A stretch of 64,000 bases of DNA, from positions 5,642,001-5,706,000 of the forward strand of contig JAXMBC010000001.1 of NCBI GenBank assembly GCA_046350055.1. The letters run 5' to 3'. Under the pieces are notes generated by a model. That model did no database searches. It had not been told where the DNA came from and saw nothing but the letters and a program-made list of their open reading frames with translations. Made by a program: the position numbers and the translations under genes. Positions within the stretch are counted from its first letter, which is position 1, and each line of letters starts with the position of its first letter. The stretch comes from JAEUIE01 sp046350055. GTDB taxonomy: Bacteria; Planctomycetota; Planctomycetia; Gemmatales; HRBIN36. Of this stretch, positions 33,688-42,474 are shown in pieces.

Positions 33688-34482
33688 CTACTCAAGGGCG
33701 TCCTTGTTCTTGCCTGGGCCTTTCTTGGCGTTGGCTTTGGCAGGCGTCGTGGACGTCTCGCCCGATGGGTCCACGAGTGGAATCTTGTATTTGTCGGCTA
33801 GTTTGAGCACAGCAGCAAGATACGGTAGCCCTCCCTTGCGGCTGAGTTCGAGCAACTGGTCCTTTTCCGATTCGCTGGCTTTCTTGCGAATCTCTGCCAG
33901 CACTTTCATGATCTCGCGTGTCAGTCTTTCGTTGCGCTGCTGCGAGATTTCCTTCTGTGTCCGCTGAATCAGGCGAAAGTCCTTCTTGGGCATGGTCGGC
34001 TGAACAGGACTGGTTGAGGTCGGCATCGGCTGGGTCGAAGATGGTTCCGCGTGGGACGCTTCGATGGCAGGCAGGACATCGGCGACGGGCGCAGTCACCT
34101 CGACTACTTCGGGTTGACGCGTGGCATAGTAAGTCAGCCAGAAACCAAAAGCAGCAGCGACAGCAACACAGGCAGCCCAGCCAGCGATGGCATACCGACG
34201 CCATTTGATGCCCTGCTGGAGCAGGATACCCTTGGTGGAATTCAGCCGGGTCAGGGTTTGCTCGGTGAATGACTTGGGGGCCTGGGGGCGGGGAAGATAG
34301 TCGAGAAGTTCCCAGGTTTTACGCAGGCTGTCAGCTTCCTGTCGCACTTCGGGTCGACGTGAAAGGGCTGCGGTAATCTGCTCCGTATTGGCGTCATCCA
34401 GTTCATGGTCGAGATACGCCGAGAGGTTTTCATGCTCTTCGGGCGTGAGTCGGGGGCCTGGCTGGTTCGGGCTGTGACTCAT
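33688..34482 (-). CDS. Putative membrane-anchored anti-sigma factor without cysteines
   Basis: A 264-residue protein. The N-terminal 80 residues (ENLSAYLDHELDD...VRQEADSLRKTWELLDYL) have the pattern of anti-sigma domains, and a single membrane segment follows at about 105-123. The zinc-binding HxxxCxxC residues of ZAS domains are absent. The extracytoplasmic part has a Ser/Thr/Pro linker, a charged helical stretch (LIQRTQKEISQQRNERLTREIMKVL) and a Lys-rich tail. Its ATG overlaps the stop of the sigma gene by 4 bases (ATGA), the usual geometry for a sigma/anti-sigma pair. Membership in the anti-sigma class is therefore context plus weak sequence. Confidence 0.65.
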   Translation of the reverse strand: MSHSPNQPGPRLTPEEHENLSAYLDHELDDANTEQITAALSRRPEVRQEADSLRKTWELLDYLPRPQAPKSFTEQTLTRLNSTKGILLQQGIKWRRYAIAGWAACVAVAAAFGFWLTYYATRQPEVVEVTAPVADVLPAIEASHAEPSSTQPMPTSTSPVQPTMPKKDFRLIQRTQKEISQQRNERLTREIMKVLAEIRKKASESEKDQLLELSRKGGLPYLAAVLKLADKYKIPLVDPSGETSTTPAKANAKKGPGKNKDALE

Positions 34483-35153
34483 GGTTGCGGTTCCATCATG
34501 ACCGGGGCCACCTGGCTATCGTCCATCAGTTCGGTTTCCACGTAGCTGCGAAGAATGTCGCGAAGCTGGGTCCTGGCCCGGCTCAGCAGCGACTTCACAG
34601 CCTTGGGAGTGATGCCAATAACCGAAGCAATCTCCTCGTAGCTCATCTCCTCAAACTTATTTAACACCACAGCCAGCCGTTGGCGCTCGTTTAATTGTGA
34701 CAAAGCGAGCTGAACGACATTCGCGAGTTCCTGATGCCTCATCCGCCGGTCTGGCTCGGTAGCGACAGCGGGTACGAGCGATTCCTCGGGGCGGGTCGCC
34801 ATTGTACCCGACTTACTGACGAGCGGGTCGAGCTGATACGAGGGCTTCCGCCGTTTCCGCCTGAGGGCATTCAGGGCGACATTATTGGCGATGGTGAAAA
34901 ACCAGGTACTGAACTTGGCCTGGGGATGATAGTCGGCCCTGGCCCGATAGACGCGTAAAAAGACTTCCTGGGCCAGGTCCTCAGCTTCATCGGAGGATCC
35001 ACAAAGATGGGCCAGGATGCCAATCAGGCGGTGCTGATACTTGGTGACGAGTTCCTGAAAGGCCGCGTCATCATTATTGCGAACACGCAGCATCAGTCGG
35101 ACATCGGGGTCCTGTATTGCGAAGGCCTGGCTGGTTTTGCCGATTGGCTGCAT
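34479..35153 (-). CDS. ECF-type RNA polymerase sigma factor
   Basis: A 224-residue sigma factor. Region 2 is AFQELVTKYQHRLIGILAHLCGSSDEAEDLAQEVFLRVYRARADY with WFFTIANNVALNALRR. Region 4 is LSQLNERQRLAVVLNKFEEMSYEEIASVIGITPKAVKSLLSRARTQLR. A Pro/Ser-rich linker joins them. It heads a minus-strand run: anti-sigma, tal, gnd, rpe and lplA follow with little or no space. It is likely autoregulated, but I could not pick out its promoter motif. Confidence 0.9.
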   Translation of the reverse strand: MQPIGKTSQAFAIQDPDVRLMLRVRNNDDAAFQELVTKYQHRLIGILAHLCGSSDEAEDLAQEVFLRVYRARADYHPQAKFSTWFFTIANNVALNALRRKRRKPSYQLDPLVSKSGTMATRPEESLVPAVATEPDRRMRHQELANVVQLALSQLNERQRLAVVLNKFEEMSYEEIASVIGITPKAVKSLLSRARTQLRDILRSYVETELMDDSQVAPVMMEPQP

Positions 35154-35218
35154 CAGGATAAGTTAGCAGACGCAAGCATTGAGTGGTAGGGCCACCAGGG
35201 CAAGATCGATCTCCAATA

Positions 35219-36337
35219 CTACGATTGCATCGAGTCGCGCATCGTAAACGCGAGGGGCCCGAAAACGAGGATGGGCAGCCAGCCTGCCAGTGCGGTGGAG
35301 ATAAACTCCCGCTCGCCCAGGTATTTGCCAACCATGGTGAGCAGAAAGATGGATGCAGCTGCTCCGAGGCAAATGCCGGTATTCAGGAAGAAGTTTTTTC
35401 CGGTATCTCGCAGCATGATGCCGATTCCCAGCGTCATCGTGACCAGGGTCACCAGGGGGGCAGCAAAGCGCTGATGCAGTTGCGTGGCCAGGGCAGGCAA
35501 CTGCTGCGCCCCGGAGGTATCCATCTCGTTCAGGATCTCCAGCAGGCTGGCATACTGGTACCACGATTTGTTGCGGGTCATGCGTCGGAAGTCGAGTTGC
35601 TCAATACGGACAAACGTCTGCCCCGTGCTCAAGGGCACCAGGTAATCGCCTACCTGACTGGGAGGTGCTTCTGGTGTTGTGCTGAAAAGCAACCAGCCAT
35701 TGGATCGCTGTGTCGTGCCGTCAGGCAATGTCTGGCCAGCGGGAATGAACTTGGCTTCCTTGGCAAACATATGGAACATGGTACCGGTCAGTGAAGTGGG
35801 CAGCGTGCAGCTCATGCCACGCACCAGCTTCTCCCTGGGAATGGCTTTGGAGCCATGCAGAAGCAGACCGGAACTATCAAACCCACCACTGATGGATTTG
35901 GTCTTTTCCCCCGTCGGGTCATCGGCACTCTGCTCCAGATGCTCCGCGAGTTGAGGCATCAGGATTTCCCGATTCATGACTTGCAGGGCAAGAAAAGCCA
36001 CACAGCCAACATAGATCGGCTTCAACACTCGCTTGGTGGAGACGCCCGCTGACAGGAGAGGCACCAGTTCGTTCTGACGCTGCAGCCAGGCAATGGTAAA
36101 GGTGGCAGCGAGGAGCAGAATCACCGGGCACAAGCGATCGAAGATCAACACCAGCTGATAGCTGTAGTAGATCGCCATCGTTTCGGTGATGGATTTCTGA
36201 AGATACCGGCTGGCCTGCAGCAATTCTTCAAAGTGGCTGAAGGCGTCGATCACAACGTAGAGGCTCACGAGGCTGATGAAGAGGACCAGCCAGGCCTTCA
36301 CGAAGTTCTTCAAGAGATAACGATCAAGCAGGGTCAT
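35219..36337 (-). CDS. LptF/LptG-family permease
   Basis: A 372-residue membrane protein of the LptF/LptG (YjgP/YjgQ) family. Two such subunits and LptB form the ABC machine that lifts lipopolysaccharide off the inner membrane. The N-terminus MTLLDRYLLKNFVKAWLVLF with early membrane segments, the large periplasmic beta-jellyroll (about 120-270) and three C-terminal membrane segments are typical. ATG 36337 was used; the longer frame has no family resemblance. The start overlaps the phosphatase stop (ATGA). No second lptF/lptG gene is adjacent, so the partner is elsewhere. Confidence 0.85.
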   Translation of the reverse strand: MTLLDRYLLKNFVKAWLVLFISLVSLYVVIDAFSHFEELLQASRYLQKSITETMAIYYSYQLVLIFDRLCPVILLLAATFTIAWLQRQNELVPLLSAGVSTKRVLKPIYVGCVAFLALQVMNREILMPQLAEHLEQSADDPTGEKTKSISGGFDSSGLLLHGSKAIPREKLVRGMSCTLPTSLTGTMFHMFAKEAKFIPAGQTLPDGTTQRSNGWLLFSTTPEAPPSQVGDYLVPLSTGQTFVRIEQLDFRRMTRNKSWYQYASLLEILNEMDTSGAQQLPALATQLHQRFAAPLVTLVTMTLGIGIMLRDTGKNFFLNTGICLGAAASIFLLTMVGKYLGEREFISTALAGWLPILVFGPLAFTMRDSMQS

Positions 36338-36981
36338 GGGGGCGGCGGCATCTCTACCCCGGCGGCGCGGCTGGCCGTGTGGCCATACCGTTTGGCTCGG
36401 GGAATGTAGTCGACCAGGTAGTTCTTGATGTACAGGTTCTTGGTATGGCACTGTTTCAGGCTGAAACCGTTGACCATCAGCTCATGCATCGCGGCTTGAG
36501 GTGACCAGCCTTCGTATTCAATGCGGTAGAAGGCGACCATGGTGCCCGTGCGATGCAATCCTGCCTTGCAGTGGATGAGCACCGGATAATTGTTCACATC
36601 ATCCATGACCGCCAGGAACTCTTCAATCGTCGATGGTTCGCCTTCAGCGACCAGCAAGGGTGGGAGATAGACGTAATTCACACCCTTCTTCTGGCAGTAT
36701 TCGATCTCACGCAGGTTCTTTCCCACCTTCGGGTTGTATTCGTCCAGGGCGTAGGGTGTGGAGCGATCCTGCAGATTGATGACGGTACGGATACCGAACT
36801 GATCAATGACCTGGTCGAATCCTCGGTCAGTCAGTTGTCCACAACGATAGACTTTGCCATCGGTGACAATGCGAACACGCTTCAACTCGTTGTACTGGGA
36901 ACGATAATACCTCACGGGCAGTGCCAGTGTGATCAGGGCCAGCAGGCCGATCAGGGTACGTGTCGCCAGACGGCGAAGCAT
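36334..36981 (-). CDS. Membrane-anchored tyrosine/dual-specificity phosphatase
   Basis: A 215-residue protein with an N-terminal membrane anchor (about 9-24) and a cysteine-based phosphatase domain. The catalytic P-loop is HCKAGLHRTG (Cys138, Arg144; CX5R), and an upstream VYRCGQLTDRGFDQVIDQFGIRTVINLQD matches the DSP/PTP-like group that includes plant and bacterial lipid-phosphate phosphatases. A general-acid Asp candidate lies in the loop before the P-loop but is not assigned. Its stop overlaps the start of the LptF/LptG gene, suggesting a role linked to envelope lipid transport, which is inference. Confidence 0.82.
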   Translation of the reverse strand: MLRRLATRTLIGLLALITLALPVRYYRSQYNELKRVRIVTDGKVYRCGQLTDRGFDQVIDQFGIRTVINLQDRSTPYALDEYNPKVGKNLREIEYCQKKGVNYVYLPPLLVAEGEPSTIEEFLAVMDDVNNYPVLIHCKAGLHRTGTMVAFYRIEYEGWSPQAAMHELMVNGFSLKQCHTKNLYIKNYLVDYIPRAKRYGHTASRAAGVEMPPPP

Positions 36982-37122
36982 GGAGGTATCCTTCCTACCT
37001 TACCAGATCGACATTTCCCGGCGGCCAGCTTGAAGAAGCGGGCACCAAGGTTCCGGATTGTGGCGAAAGTTGGCGTTTTGGGCAAGATCAACAGGCTTTA
37101 CCGGCACTTGCCTCCACACTCG

Positions 37123-37164
37123 ATAAAAACGGCAAAACAGCAGCGATATGCTGCTGTTTTTGCC
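37123..37164 (-). terminator. Rho-independent terminator for rimI
   Basis: On the minus strand GGCAAAAACAGCAGC pairs with GCTGCTGTTTTGCC around ATATC, followed by GTTTTTAT. It lies just past the stop of the minus-strand rimI gene. Confidence 0.85.
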
Positions 37165-37175
37165 TGGTGCGTCGA

Positions 37176-37700
37176 CTATTTCTCGTACTTGCTGATGCGA
37201 TTCATGGGAGCATACCGTTCGGATTCGGGTTCCTGCCCTGGCAGACGGTATTCCATGAAGTAGGCATCTTCATTCGTGTCTTCGTAATACCCCTTCACCA
37301 CTCTGGTAGCCACGAAGCCAAGCGACTTGAGGAAAAGTTGAGCAATCAGATTACCTTCTCGTATCTCCAGGGTAATCTTGGCACGACGGTGACTGGAGAG
37401 CTTGCCAATGAGCTTGGCCATGATCTGGGCACCGACATGATGGCGACGGTGATGAGGATGGATAGCCATATTGAGAATATGCAACCGGTTGCGGTGCAGT
37501 TCGTAGATCACATGACCGATTACCTGGTCGCCACACTCTGCCACCATGCCGATGCAGTTACGCTGGCGGAGGCAATGCAGGAAGTCATCTTCCGTCCAAG
37601 GTACCTGGAAGCTTTCCTGCTCGGTGTTGAGCACTTCCTGCATATCGCGACGAATCATCCAGCGAATGTGGACGCGTGTTTCGACAATAGCGTTGGCCAT
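37176..37700 (-). CDS. rimI: Ribosomal-protein-alanine N-acetyltransferase-like GNAT
   Basis: A 174-residue RimI-type GNAT, expected to acetylate the N-terminal alanine of ribosomal protein S18. The motifs are VHIRWMIRRDMQEVLNTEQESF, PWTEDDFLHCLRQRN, IGHVIYELHRNRLHILNMAIHPHHRRHHVGAQIM (acetyl-CoA loop in RRHHVGA) and LEIREGNLIAQLFLKSLGFV. ATG 37700 was chosen for GGGGAGG just upstream; the longer frame has no support. A terminator follows. Confidence 0.8.
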   Translation of the reverse strand: MANAIVETRVHIRWMIRRDMQEVLNTEQESFQVPWTEDDFLHCLRQRNCIGMVAECGDQVIGHVIYELHRNRLHILNMAIHPHHRRHHVGAQIMAKLIGKLSSHRRAKITLEIREGNLIAQLFLKSLGFVATRVVKGYYEDTNEDAYFMEYRLPGQEPESERYAPMNRISKYEK

Positions 37701-37805
37701 AAGGCCTCCCCTTCCCTGGTCAGGCATGCCCGGTGGGCACGGCATTGCAGCCATCCTGGCGGCAATGAGGCGGTATCCTAACAACTCCACTGCCCCGCCT
37801 CAAGG

Positions 37806-38222
37806 TCAGCGTGTCGGTGAAGGATCATCATGACCATAGCGACCGCGGAACTGCTCCACCGGGTATTTCTGCTGATTCTTCAGCATCTTGGCCCGGGTTG
37901 CTTCAGACAGATCGAGTTCCAGGGCGTTGCATAAGGCTAACAGATAGCAGAAGACATCGGCTATCTCTTCCCCCAGCGCGGCCTTGCGAACGGGATCGTC
38001 CTTGAGTTCACGCGATGCGGCAGGCTCCAGCCATTGCACATGCTCCATCACTTCCGCAGCTTCAATCGCCAGGCTCATGGCCAGGTTCTTGGGGCTGTGG
38101 AACTGTTCCCACGCACGCTCAGTCACGAAGTGCTGCATGGCAGCTTTCAGCGACTGCAGCGTCGTATTGGAATCATCAGCAGGCACGATGGTTGAACGGT
38201 CCCCCTTCACAGCGGAGTTCAT
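37806..38222 (-). CDS. MazG-like nucleotide pyrophosphohydrolase
   Basis: A 138-residue single-domain all-alpha NTP pyrophosphatase (MazG/dCTPase-like). The metal-binding EExxE...ExxD pattern is seen in IEAAEVMEHVQW and GEEIADVFCYLLALCNALELDL, and FHSPKNLAMSLAIEAAEVMEH is the family entry signature. It probably hydrolyses non-canonical or excess nucleoside triphosphates. AAGGA lies 10 bases before ATG 38222; a second ATG at 38255 in frame is possible. Confidence 0.85.
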   Translation of the reverse strand: MNSAVKGDRSTIVPADDSNTTLQSLKAAMQHFVTERAWEQFHSPKNLAMSLAIEAAEVMEHVQWLEPAASRELKDDPVRKAALGEEIADVFCYLLALCNALELDLSEATRAKMLKNQQKYPVEQFRGRYGHDDPSPTR

Positions 38223-38311
38223 CGAGGCTGCATCCTTCCCCCCGGATGCAGCCATCGATGAACGGAGGGCTGTATAACCGGTCGGCGGTCTATGTCAAGG
38301 GATGATCGAGG

Positions 38312-39793
38312 CTAGTTGAATGGCATGCCATGCTTGGCTGACAGCGACTTCTTGAGCGTATTGCTCTTTTCGACCATGGCCCGCCAGATTTCATTGTGCT
38401 TGCGAACAGCTTTCGTGATCGCTTCGCCCTGGGCTGCCACGATTTCGGGCTGGTTCGTCTGCACGTTGTACTGCGGCACATAGGGAATGGCGGGATACCA
38501 GAAGCGGATGCCCCACGGGTTGGGAAGGGAAAACGAAGAAGGCACTTCGCGAACATCAACCTTGGTACGAATACGAGCTTCGAGGGCCTGTACTTCCAGC
38601 ACACCGCTATGCAGTTCCGTGGCCATTTCACGCAGAGCTTTGGATACATCGGCAGCGAATTGCTGTATTTCTTCATCCACATGAGACACGGGCAGCTTGT
38701 CCAGTCTGCTCGCTGCGTTCTCGTAGATGACCATCGCGCGGGCGATATTGTTGCTTCTCTCTGCCTGGTTACGCGCGGTATTGGCGATGTTCTGAATAGC
38801 CCGATAGGTCTTTTGCAATTCTATGACCGGATCATCCTGATCGCCGGCCTTCTTGGCGGCAGAGGGAGCTACCGAGTGGGGCTGAATCATGCTGATCGTG
38901 TTGCGAAAGCCGAGTGGGGTGAGGGTAGCAGTAGTATCTACACTCCGTGCCGTGCTGGATATGGTCCCTTTGCGATAGTCATCCAGGTCTGCGCCCAGTA
39001 TGTCGAAGGCAGTAATCACCAGCCCAGGCAGCACGTTGGAAAATGTACCCACATCCTGTCCGAAATCCATCTTCATGGTGCCCTTGCTCACCTGATCTAC
39101 TTTGATGGTAAACGTCACATTCGTCAGGCTGCTGAAAACTTTGCTCAACTTGTCTACGTCGAGTTTCTTTTCCTGTACTTCCTTCTGTGCAGCGATAAAC
39201 TGTGCAACCTTATTCGCTTCCAGCGTATCTTCCAGATCGAAGATCAATGCCACCTGGTTCCCTGCTTTGAGCAACTCAGGGGCTTTCGCGAGGTGAGGGT
39301 TCAGGGTGGGCTTGCTTGCTTGTGACTTGAGCCAGCGGGCGACATCCTGACGATGTGCCGGGCTATAGACTCCCAGCAGAGTGGGCGAGAGTTGCAGGAC
39401 GACGGTATTACGGCGGGTGAAGCATACGGGCGTGGTGCCGATCGCTTCGATTTCCGCTTTCTCTGCTTTGGCAATGTCAGGCAGCGAATATGGCTTGCTG
39501 GTGCTGATCAAGACCAGTTCCCACTTGTTCTGAAGCGTGCCGGGCTGCAGTTGCTCTGCGACCAGGGCATACTCCGCTGTTTCAGGGAAAGGCAGCAGAC
39601 CGACCATGGTCTCTTCAGCGACTTTTTTCTTCCAACCTTCCTTTTCGGCCATGTGCGAAGTCATCAGCGACTTCAGGTCAATGGCAAGTACGACGTTGGC
39701 TTCCTTCGGAATGTAATTGATCAGTGTGGCAAGATCTTCCGCACGCACCGAGACAGGAAGCAGCAAGAGGCAGGCAAACATCCAGCGGCACAT
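38312..39793 (-). CDS. Secreted planctomycete protein of unknown function
   Basis: A 493-residue protein with a clear signal peptide (MCRWMFACLLLLPVSVRAEDLATL). The mature N-terminal half alternates short strands and helices (PKEANVVLAIDLKSLMTSHMAEKEGWKKK). The C-terminal third is helical and polar, with a Phe/Pro/Asn-rich end (FSLPNPWGIRFWYPAIPYVPQYNV). I know of no characterised relative. ATG 39793 was chosen because the signal peptide starts there; GAGAG lies upstream. It follows the VWA protein gene by about 50 bases and may be transcribed with it. Confidence 0.7.
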   Translation of the reverse strand: MCRWMFACLLLLPVSVRAEDLATLINYIPKEANVVLAIDLKSLMTSHMAEKEGWKKKVAEETMVGLLPFPETAEYALVAEQLQPGTLQNKWELVLISTSKPYSLPDIAKAEKAEIEAIGTTPVCFTRRNTVVLQLSPTLLGVYSPAHRQDVARWLKSQASKPTLNPHLAKAPELLKAGNQVALIFDLEDTLEANKVAQFIAAQKEVQEKKLDVDKLSKVFSSLTNVTFTIKVDQVSKGTMKMDFGQDVGTFSNVLPGLVITAFDILGADLDDYRKGTISSTARSVDTTATLTPLGFRNTISMIQPHSVAPSAAKKAGDQDDPVIELQKTYRAIQNIANTARNQAERSNNIARAMVIYENAASRLDKLPVSHVDEEIQQFAADVSKALREMATELHSGVLEVQALEARIRTKVDVREVPSSFSLPNPWGIRFWYPAIPYVPQYNVQTNQPEIVAAQGEAITKAVRKHNEIWRAMVEKSNTLKKSLSAKHGMPFN

Positions 39794-39843
39794 GATGTGA
39801 CTCTCAAAGTGGTGATAAGAATAGTCTATACACACGCAAGAAC

Positions 39844-41238
39844 TTAGGGCTTGCTCATACCCACAAAATTGCCACCATTTTCGCGGGTGAGGCCCCATAA
39901 AAAGGCGCCCAGGGCCGGGCTTTCATAGAAGAAGCCCACGGCATGTATGCGTACCCTGGTACTGGCTGTGTTCCATTGCTTCTTAATGGCTTCACGCAGG
40001 TGGTTGCCCAGGAGCGCTCCCTGGGCCGTTTCATCACTCGGCGGATTGGCGGGAAGACCCGGTCCGATGTTTGGTAGACCGTCAGAGAACAGGTAAATCG
40101 TATCCAGTCCGATACTGCGGTACTTAAAGGCTGCCTCGAAAGCGGCATACATCTGGGTATTACCTTCAGGCTTCACCCTGGTGAGTGCGGTCAGCGTGGC
40201 GTCTGGAGACTGGACCCGATCAAAATCTATCCAGTCCCCCGCTTTACCCAGGGGGTAATCGACCTTGTCTGAGAAAACGATGACCTGGAATTTCTCCACG
40301 TCAGGCATGCTCTTGAGCACCTGCTGCACGGTCTGACAGACGGTGGGCCATTTCGAAGGTTCCAGGGTGTTGGTGTCGATGGCTCCCATGCTCCCTGACA
40401 TATCGACGAGGAAGACGACCCGCTTGCCGCTGAGATCGATGCCGGCAAAGCGATTGGCTGCAATCTGCAACTGGGTACGCAGCCGACCACTGGTGGCCTG
40501 TTGATCGGCCAGTAGTTTGCGAAGCGTGTCAGCATCGAGTTTGACCGCATCGAGAGCCGCCTGTTTTTCCTTCTCAGCGTTGGTCAGCTTGATCCCTGCT
40601 TCTTCGAGCAACTTGCGAAGCTTAAGCAGGTCTGCTTCGAGGGCAACTACCCTGTCCTGCGCCTTCTCGCTGCGTTTCATCGAATCCGTCAGAGACTTTT
40701 GCAGTTCAGGGATACGGTCAACGGTGGCGCTCAGTTTCTCGTTTTGCTTGCTCAACTCGGTGCGAGCAGCCTTGGCGGCATTCATGGCTTCCTGCCGACC
40801 CGTCCTGGCTTCGGCAAGAAGTGCTTCGGTAGCCTCGCGATCAGCCTGGGCCTGCTTGAGCAGGTTTTGCGCGGATGTCAGTTCCAGTTGCAGTTTTTTG
40901 AGGCGAGCCTCGTACACTTCCTTTTCAAGCGAGGCCAGCTTCTGCGATGTATTCACCTCATTGGTCAGCTTGCCCACCTGCCCCTTGAGTTGCTCCACCA
41001 GGTCAAGTGAGGTGGCCAGGTCAGAGCGAACCAGTTGAAGATTCGCCTGGTTATCCTTGTTCAGGGAGTTGCTCTTTTTCAGCTCTGTTTCTGTCACGGT
41101 GAGTGCCTGGGCCTTGTTGTAGGCAGTGACAAAATTCAGCAGCATGAGAAGGATCACCGCACCCAGAGCGCAACAGAGGACATCCAGCATGGACATGCTG
41201 AAGATCGATGGGATGCGGTGGCGTTGACGCATGTTCAA
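39844..41238 (-). CDS. VWA-domain protein with N-terminal anchor and long coiled coil
   Basis: A 464-residue protein. An N-terminal membrane segment (MSMLDVLCCALGAVILLMLLNF, about 15-38) resembles MotB/TolR-type anchors of the GldM-like group. It is followed by about 190 residues of heptad-like coiled coil (LTNEVNTSQKLASLEKEVYEARLKKL and on) and a C-terminal von Willebrand type A domain from about 268. The MIDAS motif DMSGSMG and a TQMYAAFEAAF step are clear, so it should bind a divalent cation. The coiled coil would hold the VWA domain away from the membrane. Partner and role are unknown. Confidence 0.82.
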   Translation of the reverse strand: MNMRQRHRIPSIFSMSMLDVLCCALGAVILLMLLNFVTAYNKAQALTVTETELKKSNSLNKDNQANLQLVRSDLATSLDLVEQLKGQVGKLTNEVNTSQKLASLEKEVYEARLKKLQLELTSAQNLLKQAQADREATEALLAEARTGRQEAMNAAKAARTELSKQNEKLSATVDRIPELQKSLTDSMKRSEKAQDRVVALEADLLKLRKLLEEAGIKLTNAEKEKQAALDAVKLDADTLRKLLADQQATSGRLRTQLQIAANRFAGIDLSGKRVVFLVDMSGSMGAIDTNTLEPSKWPTVCQTVQQVLKSMPDVEKFQVIVFSDKVDYPLGKAGDWIDFDRVQSPDATLTALTRVKPEGNTQMYAAFEAAFKYRSIGLDTIYLFSDGLPNIGPGLPANPPSDETAQGALLGNHLREAIKKQWNTASTRVRIHAVGFFYESPALGAFLWGLTRENGGNFVGMSKP

Positions 41239-41270
41239 GTCCTCAGTGATGAGTCCTGGGAACGAGCCGT

Positions 41271-42380
41271 TTACAGCGTACCGCGGCGGGCCTGTTCCCG
41301 TTCGATGGACTCGAAGAGTGCCTTGAAATTGCCCTTTCCGAAGCTTCTCGCCCCATGGCGTTCTATCACTTCGAAGAACAGGGTTGGACGGTCTTCGACT
41401 GGCTTGGTGAAAATCTGCAGCAGGTAACCGTCTTCATCGCGATCAACCAGGATGCCCAGCTTGGCGAGTTCTTCTATATCTTCATCGATTTTGCCAACCC
41501 GGTCCAGCAGCGTATCGTAGTAGTCGCGAGGAACACGCAGGAAGCTGACGTCATTGTTCACCATGGCGCTGACCGTTTTCACAATGTCACCGGTTATGAG
41601 GGCAATGTGCTGCACGCCGGGGCCGTGGTAGAAGTTGAGGTATTCTTCGATCTGCGACTTGCGTTTGCCGTGGGCTGGCTCGTTGATCGGGAACTTGATC
41701 TTCCCGGAACCGTTCTGCATTACTTTGGACATCAGGGCTGAGTATTCGGTGCTGATATCCTTGTCATCGAAACTGACCAGGAGGGAAAAGCCCATGACTT
41801 CTTCATACCACTTGACCCATTCACGCATCTTGCCTTCTTCGACATTCGCCACGATGTGGTCGATGGCTTTCAGTCCGACGGGTTGCATGCGGGGCGGACC
41901 GTAACGATCAGGATCAAGGGGTTTGTATCCTGGGGCAAAGGCACCCTTGTACATGTCTCTGTTGATGAAACTATGAGCGGTATCGCCATAGGCGGCGATG
42001 GTTGCAATCTCGAGCTTGCCATTCTCGTCTTCGAGCACCGTCGGTGCTTTGATACTCTTGGCACCACGCTTGATGGTGGTCTCATACGTCTTTACCACGT
42101 CATCCACTTCGATGGCGATATCCATCACGCCATCGCCATGCTTCATGAGGCGATAATTCTCGGGATGATCTTCATGCAGAGGTGAAGTCATCACGAAGGT
42201 GATGAGCCCCTGCTTGAGCACGTAACTGGCCTCATGTTTGACTTTGGTCTCCAGACCAGAATAAGCCACCACGTCAAACCCGAAGGCATTGCGATAGAAG
42301 TACGCCGACTGCTTGGCGTTACCGACAAAAAACTTGACATGATCAATACGGCGGAGCGGAAGAGGATCGGGAACCACCAT
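41271..42380 (-). CDS. hppD: 4-hydroxyphenylpyruvate dioxygenase
   Basis: A 369-residue Fe(II) dioxygenase that turns 4-hydroxyphenylpyruvate into homogentisate in tyrosine breakdown. Two vicinal-oxygen-chelate domains are seen. The Fe ligands are His175 (AIDHIVANV), His258 (GVQHIALIT) and Glu337 (FFEVIERHG). LRVPRDYYDTL, DEDGYLLQIFTKP and the C-terminal GARSFGKGNFKALFESIEREQARRG are strongly diagnostic. No homogentisate dioxygenase gene is adjacent. Confidence 0.96.
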   Translation of the reverse strand: MVVPDPLPLRRIDHVKFFVGNAKQSAYFYRNAFGFDVVAYSGLETKVKHEASYVLKQGLITFVMTSPLHEDHPENYRLMKHGDGVMDIAIEVDDVVKTYETTIKRGAKSIKAPTVLEDENGKLEIATIAAYGDTAHSFINRDMYKGAFAPGYKPLDPDRYGPPRMQPVGLKAIDHIVANVEEGKMREWVKWYEEVMGFSLLVSFDDKDISTEYSALMSKVMQNGSGKIKFPINEPAHGKRKSQIEEYLNFYHGPGVQHIALITGDIVKTVSAMVNNDVSFLRVPRDYYDTLLDRVGKIDEDIEELAKLGILVDRDEDGYLLQIFTKPVEDRPTLFFEVIERHGARSFGKGNFKALFESIEREQARRGTL

Positions 42381-42474
42381 GACAGCCTCGCAAACGATGG
42401 GAGAAGTGATGCTATTATCCTAAGCAGCACTTCCAGCGATGGACATGGTTTTTGTTGTCGATTGCCGACTACGA

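Noticed and set aside
38396..39325. Antisense 309-residue ORF across the secreted protein gene
   Set aside because: The minus-strand frame has a signal peptide and a ribosome binding site; this one has neither.
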